Shown here: in pieces, positions 48,306-58,913 of the stretch
Numbering within the stretch: the first letter of the stretch is position 1
Layout: each line of letters starts with the position of its first letter
Source of the DNA: an uncultured Bifidobacteriaceae bacterium
GTDB taxonomy: Bacteria; Actinomycetota; Actinomycetes; Actinomycetales; Bifidobacteriaceae
DNA: 64,000 nt
Assembly (NCBI GenBank): GCA_946891915.1
Contig: CAMPNN010000002.1
Span: forward strand, 71,223-135,222
Direction of reading: 5' to 3'
Position numbers and translations under genes: made by a program
The notes under the pieces: generated by a model
Databases searched by the model: none
What the model saw: the letters and a program-made list of their open reading frames with translations, nothing else
What the model was told of the DNA's origin: nothing

Positions 48306-49511
48306 ATGACTGTAGTAGCAAAACACGCAACCGAAATACCCCGCTCCGGAATACGCGACGTGTTCGATCGCGTTGAACAAATACCTGACGCTATTTCTTT
48401 GTGTTTAGGCGAACCAGGAGAAACCGCTTCTGCTCACATTGTTGAAGCGGCCTGCGATTCACTAAACGCTGGTAAAACAAAATATACAGACGTACTAGGC
48501 ATACCTGAATTCCGCAACGCTGCGGCAGCGTACACTCGACGCGTAAAAGGTTTAGATTACGATGCAAAAACGGAAATTCAAGCAGTTGACGGTGCCACAA
48601 TTGGCTTATATTTGGCAATTAAATCCGTTGTCGATCCGGGCGACGAAGTAATTATTCCATCTCCATACTTCACGTCTTATGATGCAGAAGTGCTTATGTG
48701 CGACGCAGTTCCTGTAACAGTCGCGTTAAAGCCTGAACACGGAATGCACGTCAATGCAGAAGAAATCCGAAAAGCAATTACCCCGCGCACTCGCGCTATT
48801 ATTATAAATTCTCCTTGCAACCCAACAGGTGCTGTAACAACTGCCGAAGAACTTGCAGAAGTTGCGAAATTATGCCAAGAATTTGATTTATGGGTGATTT
48901 CAGACGAAGTGTATCATCCGTTTGTATTTGCGAGCGCACCGGACGCACAGCCTGAAGGAAACGCCGTAGCGCCGTCGATTGCTGCAGTTGAAGGAATGAA
49001 AGATAGAACTATTATTGTGGAAAGCTTGTCGAAAACATACGCAATGACTGGATGGAGAATAGGCTATATACTCGCACCAAGTCATGTTATTGAGCAGACA
49101 AGTAAAATCGCAGAAATGATGCACTCTTCCGTCAATTCTACTGCACAATACGGTGGTGTTGCAGCTCTTACTGGACCGCAAGATCACGTGCGAGAAATGC
49201 GCGAAGAATATCGAGCAAAAAGAAGTTTAGTTTTAGATGCATTGGCAGATTGCAAAGCTGTGCGTCTTATTGAACCGCAAGGAGCATTCTACGTTTTTGT
49301 TGACGTTCGCCCGACTGGTTTAACTTCTGAAGAATTCAGTAAGAGACTATTAGAAGAAGAAAAAGTTGCGGTTGTGCCTGGGGAGGCTTTTGGCAAGGAA
49401 GGAAGCGGTTTTGTGCGACTTTCTTACGCTGGTAAGCCGGAAGATCTTAGCGAGGGCGTGAAGCGTCTGCGTAAATTTGCGCTCGCTCAACTAGCAGAAC
49501 ATACTGCATAA
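48306..49511 (+). CDS. Class I/II aminotransferase (PLP-dependent)
   Basis: A 401-residue fold-type I enzyme. The PLP Lys is in SLSKTYAMTGWRIGYI (about residue 240), with the conserved SPCNPTG and ISDEVYHPF segments and the C-terminal FVRLSYAGKPEDL Arg region. The substrate is likely aspartate or an aromatic amino acid; proximity to chorismate mutase and an Lrp regulator favours the aromatic type, but the sequence does not decide. The ribosome site AAGGAG lies 7 bases before the ATG. It is transcribed alone and ends at a strong terminator. Confidence 0.9.
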   Translation: MTVVAKHATEIPRSGIRDVFDRVEQIPDAISLCLGEPGETASAHIVEAACDSLNAGKTKYTDVLGIPEFRNAAAAYTRRVKGLDYDAKTEIQAVDGATIGLYLAIKSVVDPGDEVIIPSPYFTSYDAEVLMCDAVPVTVALKPEHGMHVNAEEIRKAITPRTRAIIINSPCNPTGAVTTAEELAEVAKLCQEFDLWVISDEVYHPFVFASAPDAQPEGNAVAPSIAAVEGMKDRTIIVESLSKTYAMTGWRIGYILAPSHVIEQTSKIAEMMHSSVNSTAQYGGVAALTGPQDHVREMREEYRAKRSLVLDALADCKAVRLIEPQGAFYVFVDVRPTGLTSEEFSKRLLEEEKVAVVPGEAFGKEGSGFVRLSYAGKPEDLSEGVKRLRKFALAQLAEHTA

Positions 49512-49515
49512 AATA

Positions 49516-49551
49516 CAAATTGCCCCTTGGAAAATCCAGGGGGCAATTTTG
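49516..49551. terminator. Bidirectional terminator between aminotransferase and rho
   Basis: CAAATTGCCCCTTGG and CCAGGGGGCAATTTTG form a long stem around AAAAT. On both strands a short T-rich stretch follows, so it can end both converging genes. Confidence 0.8.
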
Positions 49552-49576
49552 TAAACTGCTTTACAAAGTAATCAAA

Positions 49577-51553
49577 CTAGACTGCAGCAGATGCCGAAGC
49601 ATTATTTGATGCACCGCTAGTTTGTTGAACAATGGCAGCTAAGAAATCACGATTCGAAGCAGTCTTCTTTAATCTTGGAATCAAAGTCTGATAAGCCTGC
49701 TCAGCTTCAAGACCGCCGAACAATCGACGCAAGCGATAAATAACTGGCAAATCAGCAGGTGGAGTAATTAACTCCTCACGACGAGTGCCAGAAGCGTTAA
49801 TATCAACAGCTGGGAAGAGGCGCTTATCCGCCAAATCGCGGCTCAAACGCAACTCCATATTGCCAGTGCCTTTGAACTCTTCAAAGATTACCTCATCCAT
49901 CTTGGAACCGGTTTCAACCAATGCAGAAGAAATAATCGTCAAAGAACCGCCGTCTTCAATATTTCGAGCAGCACCAAAGAACTTCTTTGGCGGATACAAT
50001 GCTTGAGCATCAACACCACCGGAAAGAATACGACCCGAAGCAGGAGCCGCAATATTGTAAGCACGAGCCAAACGCGTCATAGAATCAAGCAAAACCACAA
50101 CATCTTGGCCAAGCTCTACTAAACGCTTAGCACGTTCAATTGCAAGCTCAGCAACCGTAGTATGGTCAGTTGCAGGACGATCAAAAGTAGAAGAAATAAC
50201 CTCACCTTGAACAGTACGTTCCATGTCGGTAACTTCTTCTGGACGTTCATCCACAAGCACAACCATAAGATGCACTTCAGGATTGTTGGTGGTAATAGCG
50301 TTAGCAATATTTTGAAGCGTAATAGTCTTACCAGCTTTTGGTGGGGACACAATTAAGCCACGCTGACCTTTACCAATAGGAGCAACCAAATCTATAACAC
50401 GACCCAACATGCGATTAGCTGTGGTTTCCTGCTTTAATCGCTCATGCGGATACAACGGAGTAAGCTTAGCAAACTGCGGACGAGACTGAGCCTCTTCAAC
50501 GCTCATTCCATTAATGCTATTAATAGACTGCAAAGGCACAAACTTTTGACGCTGATTGCGACGATCACCTTCGCGCGGAGCACGAATAGATCCCTGCACA
50601 GCATCGCCTTTACGCAAGCCATACTTTTTAATTTGGCTCATTGATACGTACACGTCATTTGGACCTGGCAAATAGCCAGAAGTGCGCACAAACGCATAGG
50701 ATTCTAACACATCAACAATGCCTGCAACTGGAACAAGTTCTTCTTGTGGCTCCTCGTGACGCTGCTCTCGCATATCGCGATCATCACGACCATCGCGACC
50801 ATCACGGCCCTCACGATTATCACGGCCCTCACGATCGATGCGAGAATTGCGCTCAAGACGATCCTGGCGGTCATTTCGCTCCGAACGACGATCATCAGAA
50901 TCATCGCGCTCAGCATAATCCATACGATTAGAACGCTCATCATAATCTGAGCGAGTATCATCATATTCACGAGCACGGCCACGCATACGGCGCTGGAACC
51001 TATCATTACGATTTGCTTGATCGTCACGATCAAAATCGCGAGAAGCTCCACGCTGACGGCGAGAATCTGAATCAGAGCGCGCTTCCTCACCAGGCAAAGT
51101 TGCCAAAATCTGATCTAAATCGCGCGAATCCGCGCCTTCTTGATGACGATCACGATTGTTATCTCGATCATCCACAATACGATGACGCTTAAACGCACTG
51201 TTTCGGCCACCTTCACGACGATAATTCTTAACCCCAAAATCGGAGTCATCGCGAGATCGACGCTCAGCAGCATTAGGCACTAAGCTTTCCAACGCTTCCA
51301 AGTCTTTATCGTCATTCGACATTTGAGCATCTTCATCATTCTCGCGCATATCCGCATTTTTGTTAATGCTCATATCGTTGCGAGGCACACGAACGCTCAC
51401 ACCAGCAGGCGCTTCCCCACCATTTCGCGCCGCTGTAAGCGTAGCTACTAATTCAGGCTTGCGCATAGTTGAAGTACCGCGCAAACCCATCTGCTTCGCA
51501 AGATCTTTCAATTCTGAGAGCTTCATTTTCTCAAGATTCTGGCCTGTTGCCAC
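49577..51553 (-). CDS. rho: Transcription termination factor Rho
   Basis: Hexameric RNA helicase ending transcription. The C-terminal core has P-loop PPKAGKT near residue 405, [15 protein letters not shown] and the Q/R-loop regions, intact. The N-terminal Rho_N domain ([20 protein letters not shown]) is followed by about 200 residues of Arg/Asp-rich insertion with repeats such as [17 protein letters not shown]. Such insertions are known in Actinobacteria and are thought to bind RNA. The start is GTG at 51553 with AAGG seven bases upstream; an ATG 30 bp upstream lacks a site. Total 658 residues. Confidence 0.95.
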   Translation of the reverse strand: MATGQNLEKMKLSELKDLAKQMGLRGTSTMRKPELVATLTAARNGGEAPAGVSVRVPRNDMSINKNADMRENDEDAQMSNDDKDLEALESLVPNAAERRSRDDSDFGVKNYRREGGRNSAFKRHRIVDDRDNNRDRHQEGADSRDLDQILATLPGEEARSDSDSRRQRGASRDFDRDDQANRNDRFQRRMRGRAREYDDTRSDYDERSNRMDYAERDDSDDRRSERNDRQDRLERNSRIDREGRDNREGRDGRDGRDDRDMREQRHEEPQEELVPVAGIVDVLESYAFVRTSGYLPGPNDVYVSMSQIKKYGLRKGDAVQGSIRAPREGDRRNQRQKFVPLQSINSINGMSVEEAQSRPQFAKLTPLYPHERLKQETTANRMLGRVIDLVAPIGKGQRGLIVSPPKAGKTITLQNIANAITTNNPEVHLMVVLVDERPEEVTDMERTVQGEVISSTFDRPATDHTTVAELAIERAKRLVELGQDVVVLLDSMTRLARAYNIAAPASGRILSGGVDAQALYPPKKFFGAARNIEDGGSLTIISSALVETGSKMDEVIFEEFKGTGNMELRLSRDLADKRLFPAVDINASGTRREELITPPADLPVIYRLRRLFGGLEAEQAYQTLIPRLKKTASNRDFLAAIVQQTSGASNNASASAAV

Positions 51554-51764
51554 AATTTTACCTTTCCTTAACCCACGCAGCATAGAACACCGGTAAGCCT
51601 TTACATGGAAGATTACGGAAAATCCGTCACGAACTTGCTGTCATACATAACTATGTGTACAACAACGAACAGTATGTATGCTACTACAGCTGTAAGACGC
51701 TACACAACGCGACGCGCCCTAATCTTGATTATTTTTTATTTACAATTTTTATTGGATTAATAAG
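51554..51764. other. rho leader region
   Basis: This gene-free stretch holds the rho ribosome site and presumably a long rho leader. It has no clear repeat or riboswitch pattern. Rho autoregulates its own leader in many bacteria, but no attenuator was recognised here. Confidence 0.35.
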
Positions 51765-51816
51765 TAAACAAAAAGCGCTAATAATCGTAAATTAATATCC
51801 ACAATCATTAGCGCTT
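51765..51816 (-). terminator. Terminator of the mutase-like flavoprotein gene
   Basis: On the minus strand AAGCGCTAATGAT and ATTATTAGCGCTT (one mismatch) form a stem around about 18 nt, followed by TTTTTGTTT. It is about 90 bp beyond the stop of the gene at 51909-53528. Confidence 0.75.
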
Positions 51817-51908
51817 AATAATAATTTGACAATTGCTAATTGCTAATAAAGCACAATTACCAATTTATATTTTTATATTAAATTATTTATGCTTACTTCT
51901 TTTGTTTG

Positions 51909-53528
51909 TTATTTCTTTTCGTGATAAGACTTTTCAGTATTTACAGACCACACATTAGCCTTAGAAGTTTCGCCATTGCGAATATCTTTTACAGCCTCAA
52001 TTGCGGTTGCCATAGAATGGTCCTGATTGTTGTAACGATGCTGACCATTACGACCAACACAATACAAGTTACCAAAACCGTCCAAATACTTAATGAGCTC
52101 AGGCATCTGTGCATAAGTGTCAAAGTATGCTGGGTAAGCCTTTGGAACTCGCTCACGGTGAGAATCAAGAACATCTTCCTCGCCGTTAATAACCTGCATA
52201 CGAGTCAACTCGTCAATTGCCATCTTACGAGCTTCCTCATCACTCATATTCCAGAAGTCATCGCCTTCTTCGCAGAAGTACTCAAGACCAATCCAAACAG
52301 TGTTGTCAACATCCTTAACAAGATACGGGCTCCAGTTGTTAAAGATTTGCAAACGACCAACCTTGTATCCAGGATCCTGAACGTAAATCCAGCAATCTGG
52401 AACAATTGGCGGATTACCAAGCGTTGGAATAGCAGTAGTATTACGCAAACGCATACGCTTGACCAGCAATCCTACCGTCACAAAATCGCGATAAGGCAAA
52501 CCTTTAGCCACACGCTGCATTTCTGCTGGGACTTCAGAATCTTCACCCGCAGCAGCACCCTGCTCAAGAGCAGCAACCAAATCTTTAATTGGCATAGAAG
52601 AAATAAACTGGTCAGCATGCAATTCAGAACGCTCACCGTTAGCATCTTCAACAACTACTGCAGAAATCTTGCCGTCAGCTTGCTTAATTGCAACCACCTT
52701 AGCATCTGTGCGAACTGTAGCACCGTTTTCACGGCAGCGGCGCTCAACAGTTTCCCACAACTGACCAGGGCCAAGCTTTGGATACCAGAATTCCTCAATA
52801 AGAGAAGTTTCTACTTCCTTCTGCTTGCCATTATTCTTAGGCATAAGCTTAGAAAACGCGTTCTTAAGCACTTCAACAATGCTCAAGCCTTTAACTCGCT
52901 GAGCACCCCAATCTGCAGAAATCTGGCTTGGATGCCTACCCCAAAGCTTCTCGGTATAACCTTCAAAGAACATGGAATAAAGCTTCTTACCAAAACGATT
53001 AATGTAGAAGTTCTCAAGATTAGTTTCCGGAAGCTTATGAATCATTGACCACAAATAGCTGAAGCCAACCTGCATAGTCAAAATAAAGCCCATAGAACGC
53101 AAAGTGGCAGCAGAAAGCGAAATTGGATAATCAAAGAAATGATGATTCCAGAAAATACGCGAAACGCGATGGCGTTTCAACATCACTTCATCTTCAACTT
53201 CAGGATCTGGTCCACCAGCTTCTAAATCATGATGACGACCGAGTTTCTTGTCATCGTATGAAGGAGCTCCCTGCAAAGGCAGCATTTCACGCCACCACTG
53301 CATAATTCGATCATCTTTCGAGAAGAAACGGTGACCACCAATATCCATACGATTACCGTTGTACTTAACAGTACGCGAAATACCACCAAATTCACGCGTG
53401 GCTTCGAGTAGTGTTACGTCATAGCGTTCAGAGCCGCCATTCTTAACTAGCTCCCAGGCTGCCGTCAACCCTGCCGGACCACCGCCAATAATTACCACAG
53501 ATTCCTTTGGGGATTGTGTATTCGTCAC
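51909..53528 (-). CDS. FAD-dependent oxidoreductase, UDP-galactopyranose mutase-like
   Basis: A 539-residue flavoprotein. The Rossmann [17 protein letters not shown] sits near the N-terminus, followed by [16 protein letters not shown] for the FAD diphosphate and ribose. The C-terminal [18 protein letters not shown] closes the FAD site. The pattern fits the UDP-galactopyranose mutase / protoporphyrinogen-oxidase-like group: GGHRFFS is shared with mutases. Mutases make UDP-galactofuranose for cell-surface sugars, a plausible role, but no sugar genes are adjacent. It stands alone between two terminated units. Confidence 0.8.
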   Translation of the reverse strand: MTNTQSPKESVVIIGGGPAGLTAAWELVKNGGSERYDVTLLEATREFGGISRTVKYNGNRMDIGGHRFFSKDDRIMQWWREMLPLQGAPSYDDKKLGRHHDLEAGGPDPEVEDEVMLKRHRVSRIFWNHHFFDYPISLSAATLRSMGFILTMQVGFSYLWSMIHKLPETNLENFYINRFGKKLYSMFFEGYTEKLWGRHPSQISADWGAQRVKGLSIVEVLKNAFSKLMPKNNGKQKEVETSLIEEFWYPKLGPGQLWETVERRCRENGATVRTDAKVVAIKQADGKISAVVVEDANGERSELHADQFISSMPIKDLVAALEQGAAAGEDSEVPAEMQRVAKGLPYRDFVTVGLLVKRMRLRNTTAIPTLGNPPIVPDCWIYVQDPGYKVGRLQIFNNWSPYLVKDVDNTVWIGLEYFCEEGDDFWNMSDEEARKMAIDELTRMQVINGEEDVLDSHRERVPKAYPAYFDTYAQMPELIKYLDGFGNLYCVGRNGQHRYNNQDHSMATAIEAVKDIRNGETSKANVWSVNTEKSYHEKK

Positions 53529-53618
53529 TTGTCCTCCATATTTTAATACATCAATTTTTACAGAACACTTTGCGGCGCTCAGTAAAATTTATATATATCT
53601 TTATTGAGCATACGCGCA

Positions 53619-53933
53619 TCACGCGATAGATTCAGGAATATCAATGTCTGTTTTCTGTACTTCTTCAACATTGACATCCTTAAACGTTACGATGCGAACG
53701 TTTTTAACAAAACGCGAAGGACGATACACGTCCCAAACCCAAGCATCAGTAAGCTGCACATCAAAATAAACGTCCTGCCCAGCAGATCGAACATTAAAAT
53801 CAACTTTATTAGCTAAATAAAATCGACGCTCAGTTTCGACGACATAAGTAAAAAGCTTAATAACATCGCGATATTCTTTGTATAACGCAAGTTCAGCATC
53901 AGTTTCGTAATTGTCGAGATCTTCGGCGCTCAT
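53619..53933 (-). CDS. DUF2469 protein (actinobacterial)
   Basis: A 104-residue small protein with the conserved pattern MSAEDL, ELALYKEYRDVIKLFTYVVETERRFYLAN in part, and ending TFKDVNVEEV. These mark the DUF2469 family found across Actinobacteria, of unknown function. It overlaps the upstream GNAT gene by 4 bp (ATGA), so the two are co-translated. No cofactor or catalytic motif is evident. Confidence 0.82.
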   Translation of the reverse strand: MSAEDLDNYETDAELALYKEYRDVIKLFTYVVETERRFYLANKVDFNVRSAGQDVYFDVQLTDAWVWDVYRPSRFVKNVRIVTFKDVNVEEVQKTDIDIPESIA

Positions 53934-54856
53934 TGCTTCCCTTCCGTATTTGCGTTACTAGCACCACGCTTACGACCGCGACCTATAATGCGCCACCAAG
54001 CTCGTTTTGAAGACGCACCTTCGGCAGTATTCGCATTGTACGGCCACGATTCATCAAGATTATCATGATGCACAGGTATAGCCACAGAATGTTCATGCGC
54101 ACTCAAAGCTTCGGCCACGCCAGGATTTTCCTCAATAACGTGCAATCCGAAAGCGTCAAGCGAGCGAATGGCATCATACTCGTCAACAATCGTGTCCATA
54201 ACTACAAAATCTTGATATTTTTGATGCTGAGCATCCCAAAGAGCATCGCGAGCAGTACCTGTCTGCATGAATCCAAGCGACTGGTACACAGAAAGTGAGC
54301 GTGTATTAGTTGCAGGCACACCAACCCAGATACGATGCAATCCAAGGCCTGTTGGCTCCGACGCAAAACCGTAAGTCATCACGCGAGGCATAGCGTCTCG
54401 AGAATATCCACGGCCACGATAATCTTTGCCAAGCACAACCTGAATACGCGCCGAACGAGACCATCCATCAATATCAATAAGAAAAATCATGCCAATAATG
54501 GCACCCGAGGTATTCTTAACATCGTCTAAAACGTCCGGAACAATAGCCCACGCAATAGTAGGACGGGACTGAACATCACCAGCAAAACGGCACAATTCAG
54601 CCGCTTTTTCAACAGAAAAACCGCCATCAGACCACTGAGCTGAACGCTCAACCCATGCGTGAACCATAGCTCGTTCTGACTGATCGTCTTTGCCTGTAAT
54701 AACCGCAGCATTGTCAAAAGCACACAAATCATCCATGCGCTGCAAATCAGCACATGTAGCAGGGCGCAGATGCGCCATTTCTCCGCGAATTGGAGGAATT
54801 ACTATAGACTTTGGTAATTCGCGAGAATTGTTCACACCTTCATTGGTTTGTTGCAT
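53930..54856 (-). CDS. GNAT-family N-acetyltransferase
   Basis: A 308-residue protein with a GNAT core in residues about 60-200: ARIQVVLGKDYRGRGYSRDAM is the acetyl-CoA (Q/R-x-x-G-x-G/A) loop, and VGVPATNTRSLSVYQSLGFM the typical terminal helix. This resembles the Gcn5-related group of ribosomal-protein acetyltransferases, but the substrate is not known. The C-terminal 60 residues are extra and carry a basic end (RGRKRGASNAN). The ATG at 54856 follows AGGTG; a GTG two codons earlier is the alternative. It is coupled to the DUF2469 gene. Confidence 0.8.
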   Translation of the reverse strand: MQQTNEGVNNSRELPKSIVIPPIRGEMAHLRPATCADLQRMDDLCAFDNAAVITGKDDQSERAMVHAWVERSAQWSDGGFSVEKAAELCRFAGDVQSRPTIAWAIVPDVLDDVKNTSGAIIGMIFLIDIDGWSRSARIQVVLGKDYRGRGYSRDAMPRVMTYGFASEPTGLGLHRIWVGVPATNTRSLSVYQSLGFMQTGTARDALWDAQHQKYQDFVVMDTIVDEYDAIRSLDAFGLHVIEENPGVAEALSAHEHSVAIPVHHDNLDESWPYNANTAEGASSKRAWWRIIGRGRKRGASNANTEGKQ

Positions 54857-55070
54857 ACTCACCTACTTGTTTTTACCTCTAATTAAGGCCATCAGCATAA
54901 TACATGATAATCTACAAACTATAAAGCGCTAAGAAAAGCCTAATAGTAAATTCTGCGCGCTCACTACACGTAACAAACTAATTTGCACATATAGCGAGCA
55001 CGCAGCACTTACTTTTTAAATAACAATTGCGTTATTGCAATATAGCATTTACGCAATTGATTTTATTGGT

Positions 55071-56570
55071 TCAGCCTTTGATTTTTGCCATTACAATCTT
55101 AGTAACAGCTTTAGCGTCAGCTTGACCCTTAGTTGCGCGCATAACAGCACCAATAATTGCGCCCATCGGCTTCATATTGCCTGCCTTAAGCTTTTCTGCA
55201 ACTTCAGGATCTGCAGCAAGAGCAGCGTCAACAGCAGCTTCCAAAGCGCCGTCGTCGTTCATAACCTTGAATCCGTGCTTATTAACAACTTCATCAGGCT
55301 TGCCCTCACCAGCCAAAACGCAAGCAACAGTTTGCTTAGCGAGCTTGTCATTAAGCTTGCCGTCTGCAATTAGCTTTTCAACTTCAGCTACATCTTCTGG
55401 AGTAATAGGCAACTCTTCCAAAGTTACGCCACGAGTGTTCGCTTCACGAGCAAGCTCACCAAGCCACCACTTCTTAGCGCCTGCTGCAGTTGCACCAGCC
55501 TTAACGGTTTCCTCAACCAAATCAAGAGCATCTGCGTTCAAAATATCGCGCATTTCAAGATCGCTAATACCCCATTCGCTTTGCAAACGGTTACGACGCT
55601 CGCGAGGCATTTCTGGCATTTCAGCCTTCATGCGCTCAATGTGCTCCTTAGTGATGTGAAGCATAACCAAATCAGGATCTGGGAAGTAACGGTAATCGTC
55701 AGCATCCGACTTTACGCGACCGCCAGCAGTGGTCTGAGTTGCTTCATCCCAGTGACGAGTTTCCTGCAAAATCTCGCCACCTTCGCTCAAAATAGCAGCC
55801 TGACGACGAATCTCGTATTGGAGAGTCTTTTCAATACCGCGGAATGTGTTCACATTCTTTGTTTCGGAACGCGTACCAAATGGATCAGTCGGCTTGCGAC
55901 GAAGCGAAACGTTCACATCAGCTCGCATATTGCCCTGCTCCATGCGAGCGTGGGAGATGTTGAGAGCACGAACAATATCGCGGATTGCACGCATGTAGGC
56001 ACCAGCAATTTCTGGAGCGCGTGAACCTGCACCTTCAATTGGCTTAGTTACAATCTCAATCAAAGGCACGCCTGCACGATTGTAATCAACCAAAGAGTGA
56101 TTTGCACCTTCAATTCGTCCGTCAGCGCCACCAACGTGAGTATTCTTACCAGCATCATCCTCAATATGAGCGCGCTCAATCGGCACGCGGAACACAGTGC
56201 CGTCCTCAAGCTCAACATCCAAGTAACCGTTGCCATTAGTAGGCTTATCATACTGGGAAATCTGGTAGTCACGAGGCATATCTGGGTAGAAGTAGTTCTT
56301 ACGAGCGAACTGGCTCCACTCAGCGATTTCGCAGTGCAATGCCAAACCAAGTTTAATAGCGTAATCAACAGCAGTCTTGTTTACAACTGGCAACGAACCA
56401 GGCAAACCAAGGCTCACTGGAGTCAACTGAGTATTTGGCTCGCCACCAAACGATACTTCCGCTGGGCAGAATAGCTTCGTACGAGTGCTCAACTCAACGT
56501 GGGTTTCCAAACCGAAAACTGGGTCAAACTGCTCCACAGCATCGGCATATTTCATAAGTTTTTCAGCCAT
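55071..56570 (-). CDS. gatB: Asp-tRNA(Asn)/Glu-tRNA(Gln) amidotransferase subunit B
   Basis: Part of GatCAB, which converts Asp-tRNA(Asn) and Glu-tRNA(Gln) to their amide forms. GatB holds the kinase site: [39 protein letters not shown] and the later [12 protein letters not shown] are typical. The C-terminal YqeY-like domain (about residues 400-499) is present and binds tRNA. The start follows AAGGA. It is the last gene of the operon gatC-gatA-gatB. Confidence 0.97.
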   Translation of the reverse strand: MAEKLMKYADAVEQFDPVFGLETHVELSTRTKLFCPAEVSFGGEPNTQLTPVSLGLPGSLPVVNKTAVDYAIKLGLALHCEIAEWSQFARKNYFYPDMPRDYQISQYDKPTNGNGYLDVELEDGTVFRVPIERAHIEDDAGKNTHVGGADGRIEGANHSLVDYNRAGVPLIEIVTKPIEGAGSRAPEIAGAYMRAIRDIVRALNISHARMEQGNMRADVNVSLRRKPTDPFGTRSETKNVNTFRGIEKTLQYEIRRQAAILSEGGEILQETRHWDEATQTTAGGRVKSDADDYRYFPDPDLVMLHITKEHIERMKAEMPEMPRERRNRLQSEWGISDLEMRDILNADALDLVEETVKAGATAAGAKKWWLGELAREANTRGVTLEELPITPEDVAEVEKLIADGKLNDKLAKQTVACVLAGEGKPDEVVNKHGFKVMNDDGALEAAVDAALAADPEVAEKLKAGNMKPMGAIIGAVMRATKGQADAKAVTKIVMAKIKG

Positions 56571-56600
56571 GAGAATCCTTCTTACTTAAGCTTTACTTAA

Positions 56601-58142
56601 TTACTTAGCCAATGAATCGAGCCAGCCAGCTTTAAGCGACTTCCAAATTGGGCCGCCCCACTGCTCTTCGAGCGCTGCTTCCAACGCTGCTGCAGGCTTG
56701 TACATCTTCTCATCATGGCATTGCGGAGCAATAATCTGCATGCCTACAGGCAAACCGTCATCACTTAAGCCAGCTGGGAGGCTCAAAGCTGGAACGCCAG
56801 CCATGTTTGCAGGAATCGTAGCGATATCATTCATGTACATAGCAAGCGGATCGTCCATCTTCTCGCCGAACTTAAATGCCGTTGTAGGGCTGGTTGGAGA
56901 AACAAGAACATCTACCTTCTTAAACGCTTCTTCGAAATCGCGAATAATAAGCGTACGAACCTTTTGAGCAGATCCGTACCAAGCATCGTAATAACCTGCA
57001 GAAAGCGCATAAGTACCGAGAATAATACGACGCTTTACCTCGTCACCGAATCCAGCTTCACGAGTTGCAGCCATCATATTCGCAGCAGTTTGAGGCTTAT
57101 CAGCTGGTGGCATTACGCGCAAACCGTAGCGCATACCATCGTAACGAGCCAAGTTGGAGCTAACTTCAGAAGGCATAATAATGTAGTATGCAGCCAAAGA
57201 GTAAGGGAAATGAGGGCAGGAAACTTCCGTAACTTCTGCACCCATATCCTTAAGCAATTGCACAGCTTCGTTAAAACGAGCTTCAACGCCTGGCTGGAAG
57301 CCGTCGCCACTAAGCTCCTTAACAAGGCCAACCTTTACGCCCTTCAAGTCACGGCGAGCGCCTTCGCGTGCTGCTTGAGCCATTGGAGGAACTGGAGCCG
57401 GAATAGAAGTAGAATCGCGCCTATCGTTACCGCCGATAATCTCCTGCAAAAGTGCGGAGTCAAGAACGGTACGAGAAACAGGACCAATCTGATCCAAAGA
57501 GCTTGCCATAGCGATTGCGCCAAAACGGCTAACGCCGCCGTAAGTTGGCTTTGCGCCAACAGTACCAGTTAAAGCACCAGGCTGGCGAATGGAACCGCCG
57601 GTATCTGTACCCAAAGCAATAGGAGCTTCGAATGCGGCAACAGCAGCCGCGGAACCGCCGCCAGAGCCGCCTGGAACGCGCTCAGTATCCCAAGGATTGC
57701 AAGTGGTTTGGTAAGCAGAATGCTCAGTTGAAGAGCCTTGAGCGAACTCATCTAGATTTGTTTTGCCAAGAATTGGCATGCCGGCTGCCTTGAGCTTTTC
57801 AATAACAGTAGCGTCGTAAGGCGGCACCCATCCTTCAAGAATCTTGGAAGCTGCGGTAGTAGGAATGCCCTTAGTAACAATCATGTCCTTGATTGCAATT
57901 GGCACACCAGCAAGCTCAGGCAATCCTTCTGTTTCACCCTTGGCATTCTTGGCATCGAAAGCATCTGCTTGCTCAAGAGCAATATCTGAAGAAACATGCA
58001 AGAACGCCTTGATTTCTGGTTCAGCTGATTCAATTACCGCCAAGTGAGCTTCAACAAGCTCGCGGCTGGAAACTTCTTTAGCTTTTACAGCTTTTGCCAT
58101 TTCGGCAGCAGAGAGCTTTACTAAATCTTGAGTATTAGTCAT
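56601..58142 (-). CDS. gatA: Asp/Glu-tRNA amidotransferase subunit A
   Basis: The amidase subunit releases ammonia from glutamine. The amidase signature [20 protein letters not shown] with [12 protein letters not shown] carries the catalytic Ser-cisSer-Lys (Lys in IAIKDMI). The 513 residues are normal. The ribosome site GGGGGAGG lies just before the ATG. It is 3 bp after gatC and 30 bp before gatB. Confidence 0.97.
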   Translation of the reverse strand: MTNTQDLVKLSAAEMAKAVKAKEVSSRELVEAHLAVIESAEPEIKAFLHVSSDIALEQADAFDAKNAKGETEGLPELAGVPIAIKDMIVTKGIPTTAASKILEGWVPPYDATVIEKLKAAGMPILGKTNLDEFAQGSSTEHSAYQTTCNPWDTERVPGGSGGGSAAAVAAFEAPIALGTDTGGSIRQPGALTGTVGAKPTYGGVSRFGAIAMASSLDQIGPVSRTVLDSALLQEIIGGNDRRDSTSIPAPVPPMAQAAREGARRDLKGVKVGLVKELSGDGFQPGVEARFNEAVQLLKDMGAEVTEVSCPHFPYSLAAYYIIMPSEVSSNLARYDGMRYGLRVMPPADKPQTAANMMAATREAGFGDEVKRRIILGTYALSAGYYDAWYGSAQKVRTLIIRDFEEAFKKVDVLVSPTSPTTAFKFGEKMDDPLAMYMNDIATIPANMAGVPALSLPAGLSDDGLPVGMQIIAPQCHDEKMYKPAAALEAALEEQWGGPIWKSLKAGWLDSLAK

Positions 58143-58145
58143 GTT

Positions 58146-58442
58146 TTATTCCTCCCCCAAAATGCGAGGCGCTACAAACATGCCAGACTCGCTCTTCGGA
58201 GCGCCAGAAAGCGCTTCTTCCTGAGTCAATGGCGTAGCAGGCACATCAGGGCGCAAATAAGCTTCCAGAGGTACTGGATTTGCAGTAGGCGGCACATCTT
58301 CGCCAGCAACTTCCTGCACTTTATTAATAGATTCTGCAATGACGTTTAATTCGCCCTGCAAGCGACTAATTTCTTCGTCGCTGAGCGCAATCTGGGAAAG
58401 AACACCCAGATGCTCAATTTCTTCGCGTGTGAATGTAGGCAT
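58146..58442 (-). CDS. gatC: Asp/Glu-tRNA amidotransferase subunit C
   Basis: The 98-residue small subunit stabilises GatA and GatB. It has the usual helix ([20 protein letters not shown]) and the C-terminal tail entering the GatA-GatB interface ([19 protein letters not shown]). The ATG at 58442 is chosen from the family N-terminus MPTFTREE; the longer frame upstream has no family support. First gene of the operon. Confidence 0.93.
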   Translation of the reverse strand: MPTFTREEIEHLGVLSQIALSDEEISRLQGELNVIAESINKVQEVAGEDVPPTANPVPLEAYLRPDVPATPLTQEEALSGAPKSESGMFVAPRILGEE

Positions 58443-58686
58443 AACCTCAACTATATGTGTGATGCGTGACCTTCGCGTAATAAAAAAAGCAATGTGGATA
58501 AAAGCTTTGTGACAACTATATCTGCAGTATTTTATGCTTCCGTGCGCAAAATTTTTTTGATTATCACACAAGAAGCTGTTACAAAATGCATTATGTGCAT
58601 ATTTTCACAAAATTATCACGTATAAAAGTGAGAAATTACCGCCACAATTATACCGCAACACGCCGTAAGCTCAAAAACGACGTAAC

Positions 58687-58716
58687 TAAATAATGTTGGT
58701 ATTCCAACATTATTTA
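58687..58716. promoter_or_regulatory. Perfect 13-bp-arm palindrome upstream of vaginolysin
   Basis: TAAATAATGTTGG and CCAACATTATTTA are exact inverted copies around TATT. The site lies about 200 bp upstream of the vly start and 240 bp from gatC, in the 471-bp gap 58443-58913. No T-run follows, so a terminator is unlikely; it looks like an operator or a cruciform-forming element. Confidence 0.55.
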
Positions 58717-58913
58717 AACACTTGTTTGTAAATTAAAAAATTATTTTTGTCAACTATCGTACAAATAAAAAGTGTGTAATAATCAGTTCATGTGAGGCGC
58801 TGAAACCTAATGCAGTGAAGCATATAATGCACAGACGCACATAAAATGCAGCATCTCACTAAAAAATAATCTAAAAAACATAATCAAAAAATAATAAAAA
58901 TTGAAGGACACAT

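Noticed and set aside
51906..53048. 380-codon frame on the plus strand
   Set aside because: It is the antisense of the mutase-like flavoprotein gene. The translation is not protein-like and no ribosome site or family motif is present.
58747..58783. Possible vly promoter TTGTCA with TGTAAT or TAATAAT
   Set aside because: The spacing between the boxes is about 22 bp or more, too long for a normal sigma-A promoter. The true vly promoter was not assigned.
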